A stretch of 64,000 nucleotides of DNA from NCBI GenBank assembly GCA_905203015.1, contig CAJKUC010000002.1, positions 1 through 64,000 of the forward strand, written 5' to 3'. The notes beneath the pieces were generated by a model. The model saw only the letters and a program-made list of their open reading frames with translations, was not told where the DNA came from and made no database searches. Position 1 is the first letter of the stretch. The number at the start of each line of letters is the position of its first letter. The position numbers were made by a program, and so were the translations under genes. Origin of the DNA: an uncultured Christensenella sp. GTDB taxonomy: Bacteria > Bacillota > Clostridia > Christensenellales > Borkfalkiaceae. Positions 1 through 9,495 of this stretch are shown here, piece by piece.

Positions 1-139
1 ATTTACATAACGATAAATTCATATTTTTCTTTTGCTGTTCGTTTGGATTAAATTTTTTTGTGCATAACACACCAAAGTAACCAAATCCAACAGGGATCAA
101 CAATATCAATACGGCAAATATTATCCAACACGCTACCAT
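1..139 (-). CDS. Small membrane protein, partial at window edge
   Basis: An open frame begins at ATG 137-139 and runs off the window start, giving 46 visible codons. The first 25 or so residues form one hydrophobic membrane segment (ACWIIFAVLILLIPVGFGYF), followed by a basic, polar tail. An AAGGAG box lies 11 nt upstream of the ATG, and the start sits 16 nt beyond the hsdR stop, so it would be the last visible gene of the restriction-modification operon. I do not recognise a family. It could be a membrane partner of the KAP NTPase or an unrelated passenger. The C-terminus cannot be seen. Confidence 0.5.
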   Translation of the reverse strand, partial: MVACWIIFAVLILLIPVGFGYFGVLCTKKFNPNEQQKKNMNLSLCK

Positions 140-154
140 TATGGCATTTTCTCC

Positions 155-3100
155 TTAATTATATCGTTTAAAATTCTCGGCTTGTTCCATAACTTTTTCA
201 AAAACTTCTTCATCCCATTCGGGAGGATATCCGTTCTTATATAGAAGTACCGTCAAATCCTGATTCAACTGACTTTTTATATCATCCCTGTTGAAGAAAT
301 TTGCATACTGAAGTTTATCGTCTACCAGCAACTTAATTTTCTTTGCCAAATCAACACACTTCTCGTCTTCAAATACAAAATTGTGAGTATCCCTTACATG
401 TACCAGAATATCGTAAAAAGCTTTCTCTTCGTATGAAACACCCATTTTCTCAAAAGACGTTTCATCGTCTTTTAGATCGTGCAATATCTTAATCAACTCA
501 TCTGACAAATCATTTACAAAATCCGCCACAACTTCGGTTGCGAATACCAACTTATCTCTTGAGTTATAAGTTTCAACCACCCGTCTTAACCTTTCGTCAA
601 ATTCAATAGCTTTAACTTTGTTTACCTTTCCATAGTTAATTATTGCTTTTTTCAAAAGCTTCATCAGGGCGTTAAACTTCGTAATCGGCATTTTTACCGA
701 ATTCAGTTGTTTCAAAAAAGCCTCGCTAAAAAAGTCAATCGACTTATCCGCGTCGACGACATTTTCAACTCCGGTAACGGTTATTGCCTTTCGAACCATT
801 TCTTCTACGACTTCGTTCATTACTTCGGCATCAGGCGCGTCGCCGACTGTTTGTTTATAAATAATCGAGCGAACAGCCATATAAAACTGTGCCTTAGCAA
901 GTTCTTCTTTCGTAAGTTCACCTGACGGACATACTATTCCATACGCCGCCTTAAGTTTGCGCGATAACGTCATGAATCGCAATTCCATCTCTTTGGATGA
1001 TTGAACATACTCCGCCGCCCGATTCAAACATTGCAAACGCTGCAAAGGATTTCCGACATAAAAATCCGTCGCATTGAAGTTAATAAGCAAATCATCTATC
1101 AACTTCAAGTGATTCCTGAAAATTCCAAGTGTAATTCCGATTTCGTCTATGGGGCTTTCTTGCGGCCCGCCATACATCTTGACTGCTTCCATCATCTCGG
1201 TTTTAATGCCGATATAATCAACAACCAAACCTTTTTCTTTTCCGTCAAAAACTCGATTTACGCGAGAAATTGTTTGCACAAGCGTATGTTTTTGAAGCGG
1301 TTTATCAATGTACATTACCGCAAGCGATGGTACGTCAAAACCGGTAATCCACATATCTACGACTATTGCAATCTTAAAATTGGAATCATCGTTTTTAAAC
1401 TGTTCATCAAGGAATTTACGGTGCTCTTTCGTTCCGCATAAATCATACAATGCCTTTTCGTCGTCATCTCCCCTTGTCGCAACGAGATTTAGTTTGGGAA
1501 TTGCTACAAGCTCATCGAGTTTATCCGATGATAAAACAGACTCATCCTCTGCTTTTTTAGCTGTCGTCCATTCAGGACGTAAGGCCTCAATCTCTTTATA
1601 CAACCTGAATGCCAGCGTTCTATCGGCACAAACAATCATAGCTTTTTGAACAATCTGCGGTTTTTCGGTGCATAAGGTTTCGTAGTGCGTAATAATATCT
1701 TTTGCAAGTCTTTTTAACCTTTCCGGGTGGCCTAAAATTGCAGACAATTTGCTCATTGCCCGTTTGCTTTCTTCTATCTGCTCAGAATTTGCACCTTGCT
1801 CGGCACAACGTTCATAATATTTTTGTATTTCCTTTGCGTCCTTATCCGAAAGCATTACCGGAGCAAGACGAGGTTCATAGGCTATGCGAACAGTGATGCC
1901 GTCGTCGCAAGATTCTTTCATCGTGTATGCGTCAACGACATCGCCGAATACCGCAATCGCTTCGTCAACAGGCGTGCCGGTAAAACCGCAATAAACGGCA
2001 TTCGGAAGACTTTCTCTCAGATAGTACGCAAAACCATAAGTCGTAAAAACCCCTTTATCTGTTTTCTTTAATTTTGCGTTAACACCCGCATTGGAACGGT
2101 GAGCCTCATCCGAGATACAAATTATGTTGCTTCTATCCGACAACAGCCCTGTACTCTCGCAGAACTTTTGTATCGTTGTAATGTAGACTCCTCCGCTTTC
2201 GCAGTTAGACAAAGTATCATGTAAATCATCGCGACTTTCTATACTCTTTATATTCTTATCGTGCAAATATTCTTTCGCCGTAACGAACAATTTAGAAGTT
2301 TGCGTATCCAGATCTTCACGATCGGTTATCAATACAATCGTGGGATTATGAAAAACGTCTTTCTTCCGCAACATCAATTGTCTCGACAAGAAGAGCATCG
2401 TATAAGTTTTTCCGCAACCTGTTGCGCCGAAATAAATACCACCCTTACCATCGCCATCCGGACGCTTGTGTTGACTCAAGCTTTCCAACATCTTATTTGC
2501 GGCAAAGAATTGAGGATAACGACAAATAATTGCTTCGCTTTTCTTACTGTCATCAGGGTAAAATACGAAATCACGAAATACTTGCAGCAACCTATCGGGA
2601 GCAAAAGCACCTTCAATCATGGTAAAGAACGAGCTTATTCCATTAGCAACAGTATCCGTCTCATTCGCTTTGTTCCATGAATAAAAGAATTTATACGGCG
2701 TAAAAATAGTTCCGAGTTTAGTGTTTACCCCATCGGATATTACAGTCATTGTACAATATTTCAAAAGCGCAGGAATATCCCTTGCATAACGAATCGTTAC
2801 TTGCTCCCATGCATTATGTATCGTGGCATCTTCTTCGATTGCGCTCTTAAATTCAAATATAGTAACCGGAATACCGTTTATAAATACCAACATATCGGGA
2901 CGTCTTGTCTGAACGTCCTCAACCGTATACTGATTTACGATTTTAAAATTGTTATTTGCAATATTTTCAAAATCTATAAAATCGATATGGACCGCTGTTT
3001 GCGTCACATCGTCTCTCAAAAGATCAAAGCCCTCCGACAGCATACGATACGTTGCCCTTGCACCCTCATAAAGCGGAACGGAAGGAATATTATCCAAAAG

Positions 3101-3313
3101 AGCAATGGCGCGACTTATTTCATTTTGAGTTAAGCACGAATATTTCTTTGACAGGTATGCCCTTAAATCGGAATAAATCAATACGTTTTTGAATTTGCGT
3201 TCAATTGTTTCTCCCGATACATAGTTGTAGTATTCGTATTGATCGAAAAGGCTGATTATAGCAGATTCAAGTTCCGACTCTTTGAATTTTCCTTTTTCAA
3301 ATATGTAATCCAT
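155..3313 (-). CDS. hsdR: Type I restriction enzyme R subunit (HsdR)
   Basis: This is the restriction and translocation subunit of a type I system. It moves DNA by ATP hydrolysis and cuts away from the recognition site when bound to HsdM and HsdS. The 1052-residue length is normal for the family. The N-terminal nuclease region shows a PD-(D/E)xK pattern (D140, then E154-F-K156). The SF2 helicase motor follows with Walker A GATGCGKT at about 296-303, DEAH at 402-405 and TGTP at 445-448. The rest is the helicase C-terminal and helical HsdR tail. The start lies 10 nt after the KAP NTPase stop, so they are co-transcribed. No frameshift is seen, so the subunit appears intact. Confidence 0.95.
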   Translation of the reverse strand: MDYIFEKGKFKESELESAIISLFDQYEYYNYVSGETIERKFKNVLIYSDLRAYLSKKYSCLTQNEISRAIALLDNIPSVPLYEGARATYRMLSEGFDLLRDDVTQTAVHIDFIDFENIANNNFKIVNQYTVEDVQTRRPDMLVFINGIPVTIFEFKSAIEEDATIHNAWEQVTIRYARDIPALLKYCTMTVISDGVNTKLGTIFTPYKFFYSWNKANETDTVANGISSFFTMIEGAFAPDRLLQVFRDFVFYPDDSKKSEAIICRYPQFFAANKMLESLSQHKRPDGDGKGGIYFGATGCGKTYTMLFLSRQLMLRKKDVFHNPTIVLITDREDLDTQTSKLFVTAKEYLHDKNIKSIESRDDLHDTLSNCESGGVYITTIQKFCESTGLLSDRSNIICISDEAHRSNAGVNAKLKKTDKGVFTTYGFAYYLRESLPNAVYCGFTGTPVDEAIAVFGDVVDAYTMKESCDDGITVRIAYEPRLAPVMLSDKDAKEIQKYYERCAEQGANSEQIEESKRAMSKLSAILGHPERLKRLAKDIITHYETLCTEKPQIVQKAMIVCADRTLAFRLYKEIEALRPEWTTAKKAEDESVLSSDKLDELVAIPKLNLVATRGDDDEKALYDLCGTKEHRKFLDEQFKNDDSNFKIAIVVDMWITGFDVPSLAVMYIDKPLQKHTLVQTISRVNRVFDGKEKGLVVDYIGIKTEMMEAVKMYGGPQESPIDEIGITLGIFRNHLKLIDDLLINFNATDFYVGNPLQRLQCLNRAAEYVQSSKEMELRFMTLSRKLKAAYGIVCPSGELTKEELAKAQFYMAVRSIIYKQTVGDAPDAEVMNEVVEEMVRKAITVTGVENVVDADKSIDFFSEAFLKQLNSVKMPITKFNALMKLLKKAIINYGKVNKVKAIEFDERLRRVVETYNSRDKLVFATEVVADFVNDLSDELIKILHDLKDDETSFEKMGVSYEEKAFYDILVHVRDTHNFVFEDEKCVDLAKKIKLLVDDKLQYANFFNRDDIKSQLNQDLTVLLYKNGYPPEWDEEVFEKVMEQAENFKRYN

Positions 3314-3323
3314 CCGTTTCTCC

Positions 3324-5132
3324 TTACGACATTTTTTGAATTATTTCTTCTAAATTACCAATAAACCATTCAATTTGCTTCTTTTGAATTTTGTCAAACC
3401 CGGTATAATTCTTTTTCAATTTTTGTACTTCTTCTTTTAAGAATTCAAGATTTTCTCTATCGCCTGACAAAAACCCGCCTATATTTACGCTGGAATACAT
3501 TGATCGAAAAACTCTGCGAATGTCACCAATCTTTTTGGCACTACAGTTTTTCAAGAAGTTCACAAAGCCTGCTATGTTCATATCTTTGACGAAACTCCCT
3601 TTTCCTATAATTTCATCCCTATGAGCATAAGCGTAATTAAGGAATTCTTCTATATTATTAGCATCGTCGCCAAAAAGAGTTATATTGTTCTTGTTTTTCA
3701 AGGTCTCTAATAATTTTTTCTTAAACCCAGCAAATTCTTCGCGTTGCTGCACATTCTCAAGCTCAATCCCATCGTGATACGTTATGTCGTGTTCTATATT
3801 AGAACTGTCTCGTATTGATTGGATATTTCTTAACATTAACTCTTTACATTTGTCAATATCGTCAACATTTGAAATACAATCCCTTACAGCAATTAAATAG
3901 TTAGCTAACATTCCATATTCCGAAACATCAACGCCATCATTTTTTGACAGCAACTCTTTAATTTGTCCAACAGCCTTTGACACATTTTCTTCCGTGTTGT
4001 CGTAAAATCTTCTTAATTCTTCAAACCACTTATTGAATTCGCTTTTATTATTTTCGTACCTTTTTTGTCTTAAATATGATTCTTGCGATTCCTTGAATTT
4101 AGATTTATCGAAACGTTGGTTATTGATATAATCATAACACACCCTGTATAACGGAAACGTAGCCGTACCCAAATTTGCAGGTGAACTTTCATTGTTTTTC
4201 CATTTCTTACATTTGCCGTTTTTTATTCGGCAAGCATAAGCGATTAAACTACATAATAAGAATCTGATAAAGTTGAAATCAAGGGCATCTTCATATCTAT
4301 TTACTATGTCACTTGTTTTTTGACATGCAAACATTACCGCTCGAAAATTGTCCGATTTAACGACGCTCATTACGTTTATTATATCAACAATATTTTCTTC
4401 GGTAATCAGCGTTTCCGATAAATTATCTGCAAAAAACAGTTTTATAATGCTTTTCAACGCTTCTTTTTTATCTGTTTCATAAATAATAGTATCGCTGATT
4501 GTTTTTTCTTTTTTTCTAAGATACTCTATCGATCGCGGAGTATATGACGGCTCTTTGTTTTTATCTCGTTGATTAGACAATTGAGAATCCGAGTCGGTTA
4601 TTTTCAAAAATTCCTGCTCGTTTGCGACCAATAGTACTTTCACGCCATCTTGCTCGACAAGACTATTGACATATCCTAAAAATTCAATTATATCTACGCT
4701 TGATCTCTCTATGTCTTCAAAAATTATCAATTTGTCTTTAAGATTAACCAAATCATACAGTTTTTTGTAATTCGGCTCTGACAAATCAAAATCTATATCT
4801 ATGTGAGCGATATTTTTTAACAAAGTCTTTCCAATTCCCACGGCACCTGTGGCTATCGTTTTCCCAAACGTAGCAAGCCATTTGCATTGTTTTTTTGTTT
4901 TTTGGAACTTTATTTCCAAAAACAATTCTTTGTTAATATCCGCAATAGACGAAAGCCCGTAAGCCGAAACTATAGCGTAGCTCAATTTATTTTCTTCTAA
5001 AAAACGACTTAAATCATTTCTGATATAATAACTTTTTCCTGTTCCCCATGGTGCAGTAAGCATTATTGCACTTTGAGTTTTGTCGTTTTCCAAATAGTTT
5101 TTTATATAACTATTGTACTCATTAGTCGTCAT
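3324..5132 (-). CDS. KAP-type P-loop NTPase inside the RM operon
   Basis: The 602-residue protein starts with a P-loop NTPase domain: Walker A APWGTGKS at 27-34 and a Walker B strand LIIFEDIER at 135-143. This resembles the KAP family (named after Kidins220, ARMS and PifA). The C-terminal ~400 residues are charged and mostly helical, with no motif I can name. One weakly hydrophobic stretch at about 88-105 may touch a membrane, but no clear transmembrane pair is visible. An AGAGGGG box precedes the ATG. It sits between hsdS and hsdR, 10 nt from hsdR, so it is expressed with the RM enzyme. Known KAP members include phage-exclusion PifA; an accessory defence role here is inferred from context only. 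Confidence 0.75.
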   Translation of the reverse strand: MTTNEYNSYIKNYLENDKTQSAIMLTAPWGTGKSYYIRNDLSRFLEENKLSYAIVSAYGLSSIADINKELFLEIKFQKTKKQCKWLATFGKTIATGAVGIGKTLLKNIAHIDIDFDLSEPNYKKLYDLVNLKDKLIIFEDIERSSVDIIEFLGYVNSLVEQDGVKVLLVANEQEFLKITDSDSQLSNQRDKNKEPSYTPRSIEYLRKKEKTISDTIIYETDKKEALKSIIKLFFADNLSETLITEENIVDIINVMSVVKSDNFRAVMFACQKTSDIVNRYEDALDFNFIRFLLCSLIAYACRIKNGKCKKWKNNESSPANLGTATFPLYRVCYDYINNQRFDKSKFKESQESYLRQKRYENNKSEFNKWFEELRRFYDNTEENVSKAVGQIKELLSKNDGVDVSEYGMLANYLIAVRDCISNVDDIDKCKELMLRNIQSIRDSSNIEHDITYHDGIELENVQQREEFAGFKKKLLETLKNKNNITLFGDDANNIEEFLNYAYAHRDEIIGKGSFVKDMNIAGFVNFLKNCSAKKIGDIRRVFRSMYSSVNIGGFLSGDRENLEFLKEEVQKLKKNYTGFDKIQKKQIEWFIGNLEEIIQKMS

Positions 5133-5179
5133 AATCCCCTCTCGCGTTAAGTTTATCTTACTTAATTACACTTCATTAT

Positions 5180-6298
5180 TTAATCAGTTGCACTTTGTAA
5201 AGAGCCTTTTATCAATATCGGACAGATGTCTTTGATTTGGGCTTTTAGCTTTTCGTTTATTTCCTTACGCTGATTATACACCTTATATAATTCTGCAATT
5301 GACTTCTGCACTTCAATCGGCGGAATAGGAAACTTCAATTTACACAATTCTGTAAAAGGAAAAACATCTCTCGTAGATCCCCAACCATTGTATCCGCAGA
5401 ATCTTTGAGTCTCTGTTCTTTGCATCCATAACATTAAATACTCTGGCAAAAATCTTTCTTTATCTTTTACTTCAAAAACTTGATAAGAACCAGATACAAT
5501 ACATGCCTCTCCACATCTAATCGCAAAAGGCAATTTTGTGCCATTACTTTTCACTACTTTATTAAATGCAAATTGACCCGGATAAACAATTTTTGTACTA
5601 GCTTTGTCTGTTGCCTCACGTTTTGCGGGAATAAATTGCATATTAACATCAACCCCTTGAGTTAATGTAACGGATAAATCATTGTTTTTTTGGTCACATT
5701 CTTGCAAATATTTCCCGATTTCTTCGCTGGGCATTTTACGACGCAAATTTTCTATATAAGCATCGCAGACGAGTTTTAAATCGTCGAGACCTTGCTCGTA
5801 TGCACGTTGATTCGCAAGCATTGCGAGGTAAATATCTACATACCTTTTTTGCACGTCAATCGGCGGCAATTCTATATCAATATCGCACATTTCCTGCCAA
5901 GAAAAAGTTTCTCTCGCAGAGCCCCATGAATTAAAGCGCGAATACCTATCAAATTCCGCTCGATTAAAATACATAAAAAGATATTCAGATAAAATTAAAT
6001 CGGTACGTTTGACTTTGAAAACTACATACGAGGAAGACACAATAAACGTTTCTTTCGTGTCGTTGTGTGCAATCGTGATTTTTTCTCCGTTTCTTGATGT
6101 TACAGTAACATAAGCAAAACTGTCAGGTTTCACTAAAATGTATGGCTTTAATGAGACACCCTCCATATCCGCTTTTGTATCAATAAATACCTTTTTTATG
6201 GAAATTCCTCTAACATCAGATAAATCATATTTTAAATCAGAATTACGCTCATCACAAAGTTCAAGCAAATCGCCTAACTTAACTTTTTTTAATGCCAT
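5180..6298 (-). CDS. hsdS: Type I RM specificity subunit (HsdS)
   Basis: This subunit chooses the DNA sequence that HsdM methylates and HsdR cuts. The 372 residues show the standard two-repeat layout: target recognition domain 1 at about 1-150, a conserved helical spacer at about 150-190, target domain 2 at about 195-340 and a final helix. Each half contains the paired motifs NSWGSARETFSW and NGWGSTRDVFPF followed by an IELPPIDVQK or PIPPIEVQK box, which mark the ends of the two domains. The start overlaps the end of hsdM by 20 nt, consistent with translational coupling. The two target domains are clearly related but diverged, so the site should be bipartite. The sequence recognised cannot be read from the protein. 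Confidence 0.93.
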   Translation of the reverse strand: MALKKVKLGDLLELCDERNSDLKYDLSDVRGISIKKVFIDTKADMEGVSLKPYILVKPDSFAYVTVTSRNGEKITIAHNDTKETFIVSSSYVVFKVKRTDLILSEYLFMYFNRAEFDRYSRFNSWGSARETFSWQEMCDIDIELPPIDVQKRYVDIYLAMLANQRAYEQGLDDLKLVCDAYIENLRRKMPSEEIGKYLQECDQKNNDLSVTLTQGVDVNMQFIPAKREATDKASTKIVYPGQFAFNKVVKSNGTKLPFAIRCGEACIVSGSYQVFEVKDKERFLPEYLMLWMQRTETQRFCGYNGWGSTRDVFPFTELCKLKFPIPPIEVQKSIAELYKVYNQRKEINEKLKAQIKDICPILIKGSLQSATD

Positions 6299-7940
6299 AG
6301 CCTATCCCCTCAAAAGCATCAACTAGCATTTTTTGCGATTGTTGTTCTTGCTCCATCAAATTTTTCATTTCCGATTGAATACGCGCCATTTCGGAATTAA
6401 AATCTATATCCAAATCGTGGTCGATAAATTCAATATATTTACTCGGAGCAAGGCAGTAATTCTTTTTACCGATTTCGTCTATTTTCACCGAACGATACAA
6501 CTCAGGTACGGCGTATGTTGAAGAATCAACCGTTTTAACTGATTGCCAATCGTTGTATATCTTTTTAACTGCCGCGATCTGGCTATCCGTAAGCACGGTT
6601 TTCTTTTTCTTTTTACCCTTGTCGATAACGTATTCTTCCGTATTTTCATCCCAACGGCGAAGGTCTACAAAAAGGACTTCACCCGTCCTGTCGCGAAGCT
6701 GTCTGCCGTTGAGCATACGAGCTTTTTTGTTGTTGTTCATTATCCACAGCGTAACGGAAATATCCGTAGTGTAGAACATATCTCTCGGCAAAACAATAAT
6801 TGCTTCGATTTTATCGTTTTCAAGTAGTTTTTTGCGTATTTGATATTGAGCCGCTCCACCTGCGTCATCTTCGTCATCGCCGCCTGAACCAGCATTCAAT
6901 GCTCCGTTAGCAAGCAGAAATCCTGCTATACCTCTTTCAACATCAAGTTTAGAAAGCATATGCAAAATCCATGCATAGTTTGCGTTTGCAACGGGCGGCA
7001 TTGCCGGTTTATATGGTTTGAAGCGAGGATCGTTTACAAGCTCGTCTTCCCCACGCCAATTTTTAAGGTTAAACGGCGGGTTTGCCATTATGTATTGAAC
7101 GATAGTGTCCTTATGTTGGTCGTCGGTGAACGTCGAAGCATTCTTTTCGCCCAAGTCGCACGAGATTCCGCGAATAGCCAGGTTCATTTTTGCAAGACGC
7201 CAGGTATCGGGATTAGATTCCTGCCCGACAACGGACACTTTCTTGCGATTGCCTTTATGCTGGTCAACGAATTTCATTGATTGAACAAACATTCCTCCGG
7301 AACCACAACAAGGGTCGTAAACGATTCCATCATAAGGTTCAATAAGCTCCGAGATCAATTTTACGCAGCACGCGGGCGTGTAAAATTCGCCATCTTCCTT
7401 TGATGCCGATGCCGCGAAGTTTTGCAAAAAGTATTCGTAAACACGTCCTATCAAGTCTTCTTCGTGGAAACGACTTTCGTCCAACTTGTTTATTTCGTCA
7501 ATCAACGATTTTATTGCGTTCTTATCCGCGCCCAAAGAAGCGTAGTTATTTTGCGGGAGAGTGCCTTTAAGCGGAGGATTCGCATCCTCGATATCTTTCA
7601 TCGCCGTATCAAGTTTTACCGCAATATCGTTATCTCCGGCATTTTTTACGATAAAAGACCATCTGCAATGATCAGGAAGATAGTAAACGTTTTGTGAGTT
7701 ATAAAATGCAGGTTTTTCCAAAAATACGGGAATATCTCCGTATTCTGCAATTATTTCTTTACGACGTTTTTCAAACTTATCCCCGGCAAATTTAAGAAAT
7801 GCCAAGCCGATAACGGAATCCCTATTCTTTTCAAAACTACCAAAGCCACGCAGAGCAACTCGACAATTCCATAGTACCTGTTCCAGCGTAACTTCTTTTT
7901 CTTTCTTTGGTGCCTTAGATTTTTTTATGCCTGAAGCCAT
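6279..7940 (-). CDS. hsdM: Type I RM methyltransferase subunit (HsdM)
   Basis: This is the N6-adenine methyltransferase of the type I system; it protects host DNA and is the core of the complex. From the chosen start it has 553 residues, with a helical HsdM N-domain (1-170), the SAM-binding motif DPCCGSGGMF at 209-218 and the catalytic motif NPPF at 287-290. The frame stays open upstream to 8009, but ATG 7940 is preceded by AAAGGAG at the right distance, and the protein from there begins like other HsdM proteins. It starts 17 nt after the AlbA-family stop and overlaps hsdS. Confidence 0.95.
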   Translation of the reverse strand: MASGIKKSKAPKKEKEVTLEQVLWNCRVALRGFGSFEKNRDSVIGLAFLKFAGDKFEKRRKEIIAEYGDIPVFLEKPAFYNSQNVYYLPDHCRWSFIVKNAGDNDIAVKLDTAMKDIEDANPPLKGTLPQNNYASLGADKNAIKSLIDEINKLDESRFHEEDLIGRVYEYFLQNFAASASKEDGEFYTPACCVKLISELIEPYDGIVYDPCCGSGGMFVQSMKFVDQHKGNRKKVSVVGQESNPDTWRLAKMNLAIRGISCDLGEKNASTFTDDQHKDTIVQYIMANPPFNLKNWRGEDELVNDPRFKPYKPAMPPVANANYAWILHMLSKLDVERGIAGFLLANGALNAGSGGDDEDDAGGAAQYQIRKKLLENDKIEAIIVLPRDMFYTTDISVTLWIMNNNKKARMLNGRQLRDRTGEVLFVDLRRWDENTEEYVIDKGKKKKKTVLTDSQIAAVKKIYNDWQSVKTVDSSTYAVPELYRSVKIDEIGKKNYCLAPSKYIEFIDHDLDIDFNSEMARIQSEMKNLMEQEQQSQKMLVDAFEGIGYGIKKS

Positions 7941-7956
7941 AGTAAACTCCTTTTTC

Positions 7957-9309
7957 TTATTGTTGTAAAATTTTCCAGTACCCCGTACGGGTATTACCAA
8001 CGCGAGCAATAAGCCCTTTTTCTTTCAAACCGTCAAGTGCGCGTTGAACCGTTTTGACGGTTTTAGAAATTTCCATTGAGAGTTCTTCACGCGTCAGGTT
8101 CGGTTGCAATTTCAATAGCTGATAAACCGCTTTCTCTGTTTTGGCCAAAGCAACAGAGACATTTTGCCTCGGTTCAGGGACATTTTTTAGCGCATTAGGG
8201 TCATTTCTCAAAAAGATAAACGAGAAACCTATCGGGGTTTTCTCATAAGAACAAGAAACGTTTTCGGCGTTACAAAGAGTATACACGCGCTTAAACCCGC
8301 TGCCGAAAGATTCAATATCGTGGCAGAGATACAGCACCTTTGCAATCAACTCGTTTCGTATAATCGAAGATAAGTTTTTCGTCGCAAAATCTTCTGGAGA
8401 AAATTCTGAGGGGAACGTTCCGGGGTTATATATTACAACTTTACCGGGATGAATATCAATTTCGTGTTGAGAACCAGTTCCGTACTCTGCGTGTGCAAAA
8501 CTGTTTATTACAATTTCGCGCAAGGCTTTGAGCGGTATTTCGGGTATCTCTTCTCTCGTAACACTACCGATTTCTGCACGCCAGCGAATATTCTTTTTGA
8601 TATAAGTAAGAGCGGTATCAACTAACCTGAAAATATTATCTTCGGTTCTGTTTATATCCAAAAAAGTCAACTTTTCATCACTCGCAAATACAGCCATTTT
8701 AAGTGTAACAGGACCGTTATTTCCAAAGAGAACGTATCCCGCATTATTCAAATTGCCGTTTTTTAATAAACCGAGTTTATTAAGCAATGTTCCTGCATCG
8801 TATCCGTCGTCGGGCAGTCTTCCGCAAGCAATGGCGCGGTTATAAAAATCTTTCAAAGCCGACTCGTCAATATCCTTAATCGTGTAAGGAGTTTCAAATT
8901 GTTCCCAGCGCTCTGAATACTCACTTGCAACCATCATTTCTTTCAGTTCGGCAGGCGTCAATTCGCGACTTTCGTCGGCGACTCTGATATAATACTTCCC
9001 GTAAGCCGAATATGGTTTATTTCGCCCGCTGAATTTCACTTCGATTATATCACACCCGTCAATCGTGACTTTTTGAATTTGAGGATAAATTTGCGGTTTT
9101 ATACTTTCAAAAATCACTCTCGAAACATCGCGCAAAGTCGATTCAACAACCTGCAAACCTTTTACGTCACCGTTGGGCGCAACGCCAAAATATAATATAC
9201 CTTTTTCGTGCTTGTTTAATATTGCAACAATGTCTTTCATTGCATCGTGCATTTCACTTGTACTTTTCTTAAATTCAAGCTCTTCCGTTTCGTGTCCGAA
9301 ATTTATCAT
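7957..9309 (-). CDS. AlbA_2/GHKL-ATPase/winged-helix protein leading the RM operon
   Basis: The 450-residue protein has three parts. Residues 1-125 look like the AlbA_2 (Schlafen-like) domain, with the motif ELEFKKS near 10 and GILYFGV near 37. Residues about 230-360 form a GHKL-type ATPase fold with the N-box REIVINSFAHAEY at 264-276. Residues about 388-445 are a winged helix-turn-helix. Such proteins are usually annotated as ATP-binding or DNA-binding transcriptional regulators. It is the first gene of the RM operon, has a clear RBS (GGAGG, 6 nt from ATG) and its own strong promoter, overlapped by repeat operators. Autoregulation of the whole operon is therefore likely, but this is inferred; a direct defence function is also possible. 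Confidence 0.8.
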   Translation of the reverse strand: MINFGHETEELEFKKSTSEMHDAMKDIVAILNKHEKGILYFGVAPNGDVKGLQVVESTLRDVSRVIFESIKPQIYPQIQKVTIDGCDIIEVKFSGRNKPYSAYGKYYIRVADESRELTPAELKEMMVASEYSERWEQFETPYTIKDIDESALKDFYNRAIACGRLPDDGYDAGTLLNKLGLLKNGNLNNAGYVLFGNNGPVTLKMAVFASDEKLTFLDINRTEDNIFRLVDTALTYIKKNIRWRAEIGSVTREEIPEIPLKALREIVINSFAHAEYGTGSQHEIDIHPGKVVIYNPGTFPSEFSPEDFATKNLSSIIRNELIAKVLYLCHDIESFGSGFKRVYTLCNAENVSCSYEKTPIGFSFIFLRNDPNALKNVPEPRQNVSVALAKTEKAVYQLLKLQPNLTREELSMEISKTVKTVQRALDGLKEKGLIARVGNTRTGYWKILQQ

Positions 9310-9339
9310 CTCAAACCTCCACTCTATGATTTCAACAAT

Positions 9340-9410
9340 AGTATATCAAAATCAGGGACAAATGTCAAGACAAAATGTCTCTTATATTGTCCCTTTTGTG
9401 CCATATGTTA
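9340..9410 (-). promoter_or_regulatory. RM operon promoter with GACA-n-TGTC repeat operators
   Basis: On the minus strand a near-consensus promoter is visible: -35 TTGACA (9363-9368), 17-nt spacer, -10 TATACT (9340-9345). The stretch 9354-9396 contains two direct palindromic units, GACAAATGTC and GACAAAATGTC, inside a larger AGGGACAA/TTGTCCCT inverted repeat. One unit covers the -35 box. A repressor bound here would block polymerase; the winged-helix protein encoded just downstream is the obvious candidate. Confidence 0.75.
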
Positions 9411-9460
9411 AAATTATTGTCGATTTAGTAATAAAAGCATATTTAAAAAAGCAAAAACAT

Positions 9461-9489
9461 TTGACGAACAAATGTTCGTGTGTTATACT
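9461..9489 (+). promoter_or_regulatory. SOS-regulated promoter (LexA box in sigma-A promoter)
   Basis: The promoter is TTGACG (9461-9466), 17-nt spacer, TATACT (9484-9489). The perfect palindrome CGAACAAATGTTCG at 9465-9478 overlaps the -35 and fills the spacer. It matches exactly the LexA (DinR) box CGAAC-N4-GTTCG known from Bacillota. LexA bound here should silence transcription until DNA damage. The predicted transcript begins near 9496 and enters the structured leader. Confidence 0.85.
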
Positions 9490-9495
9490 ATAATA

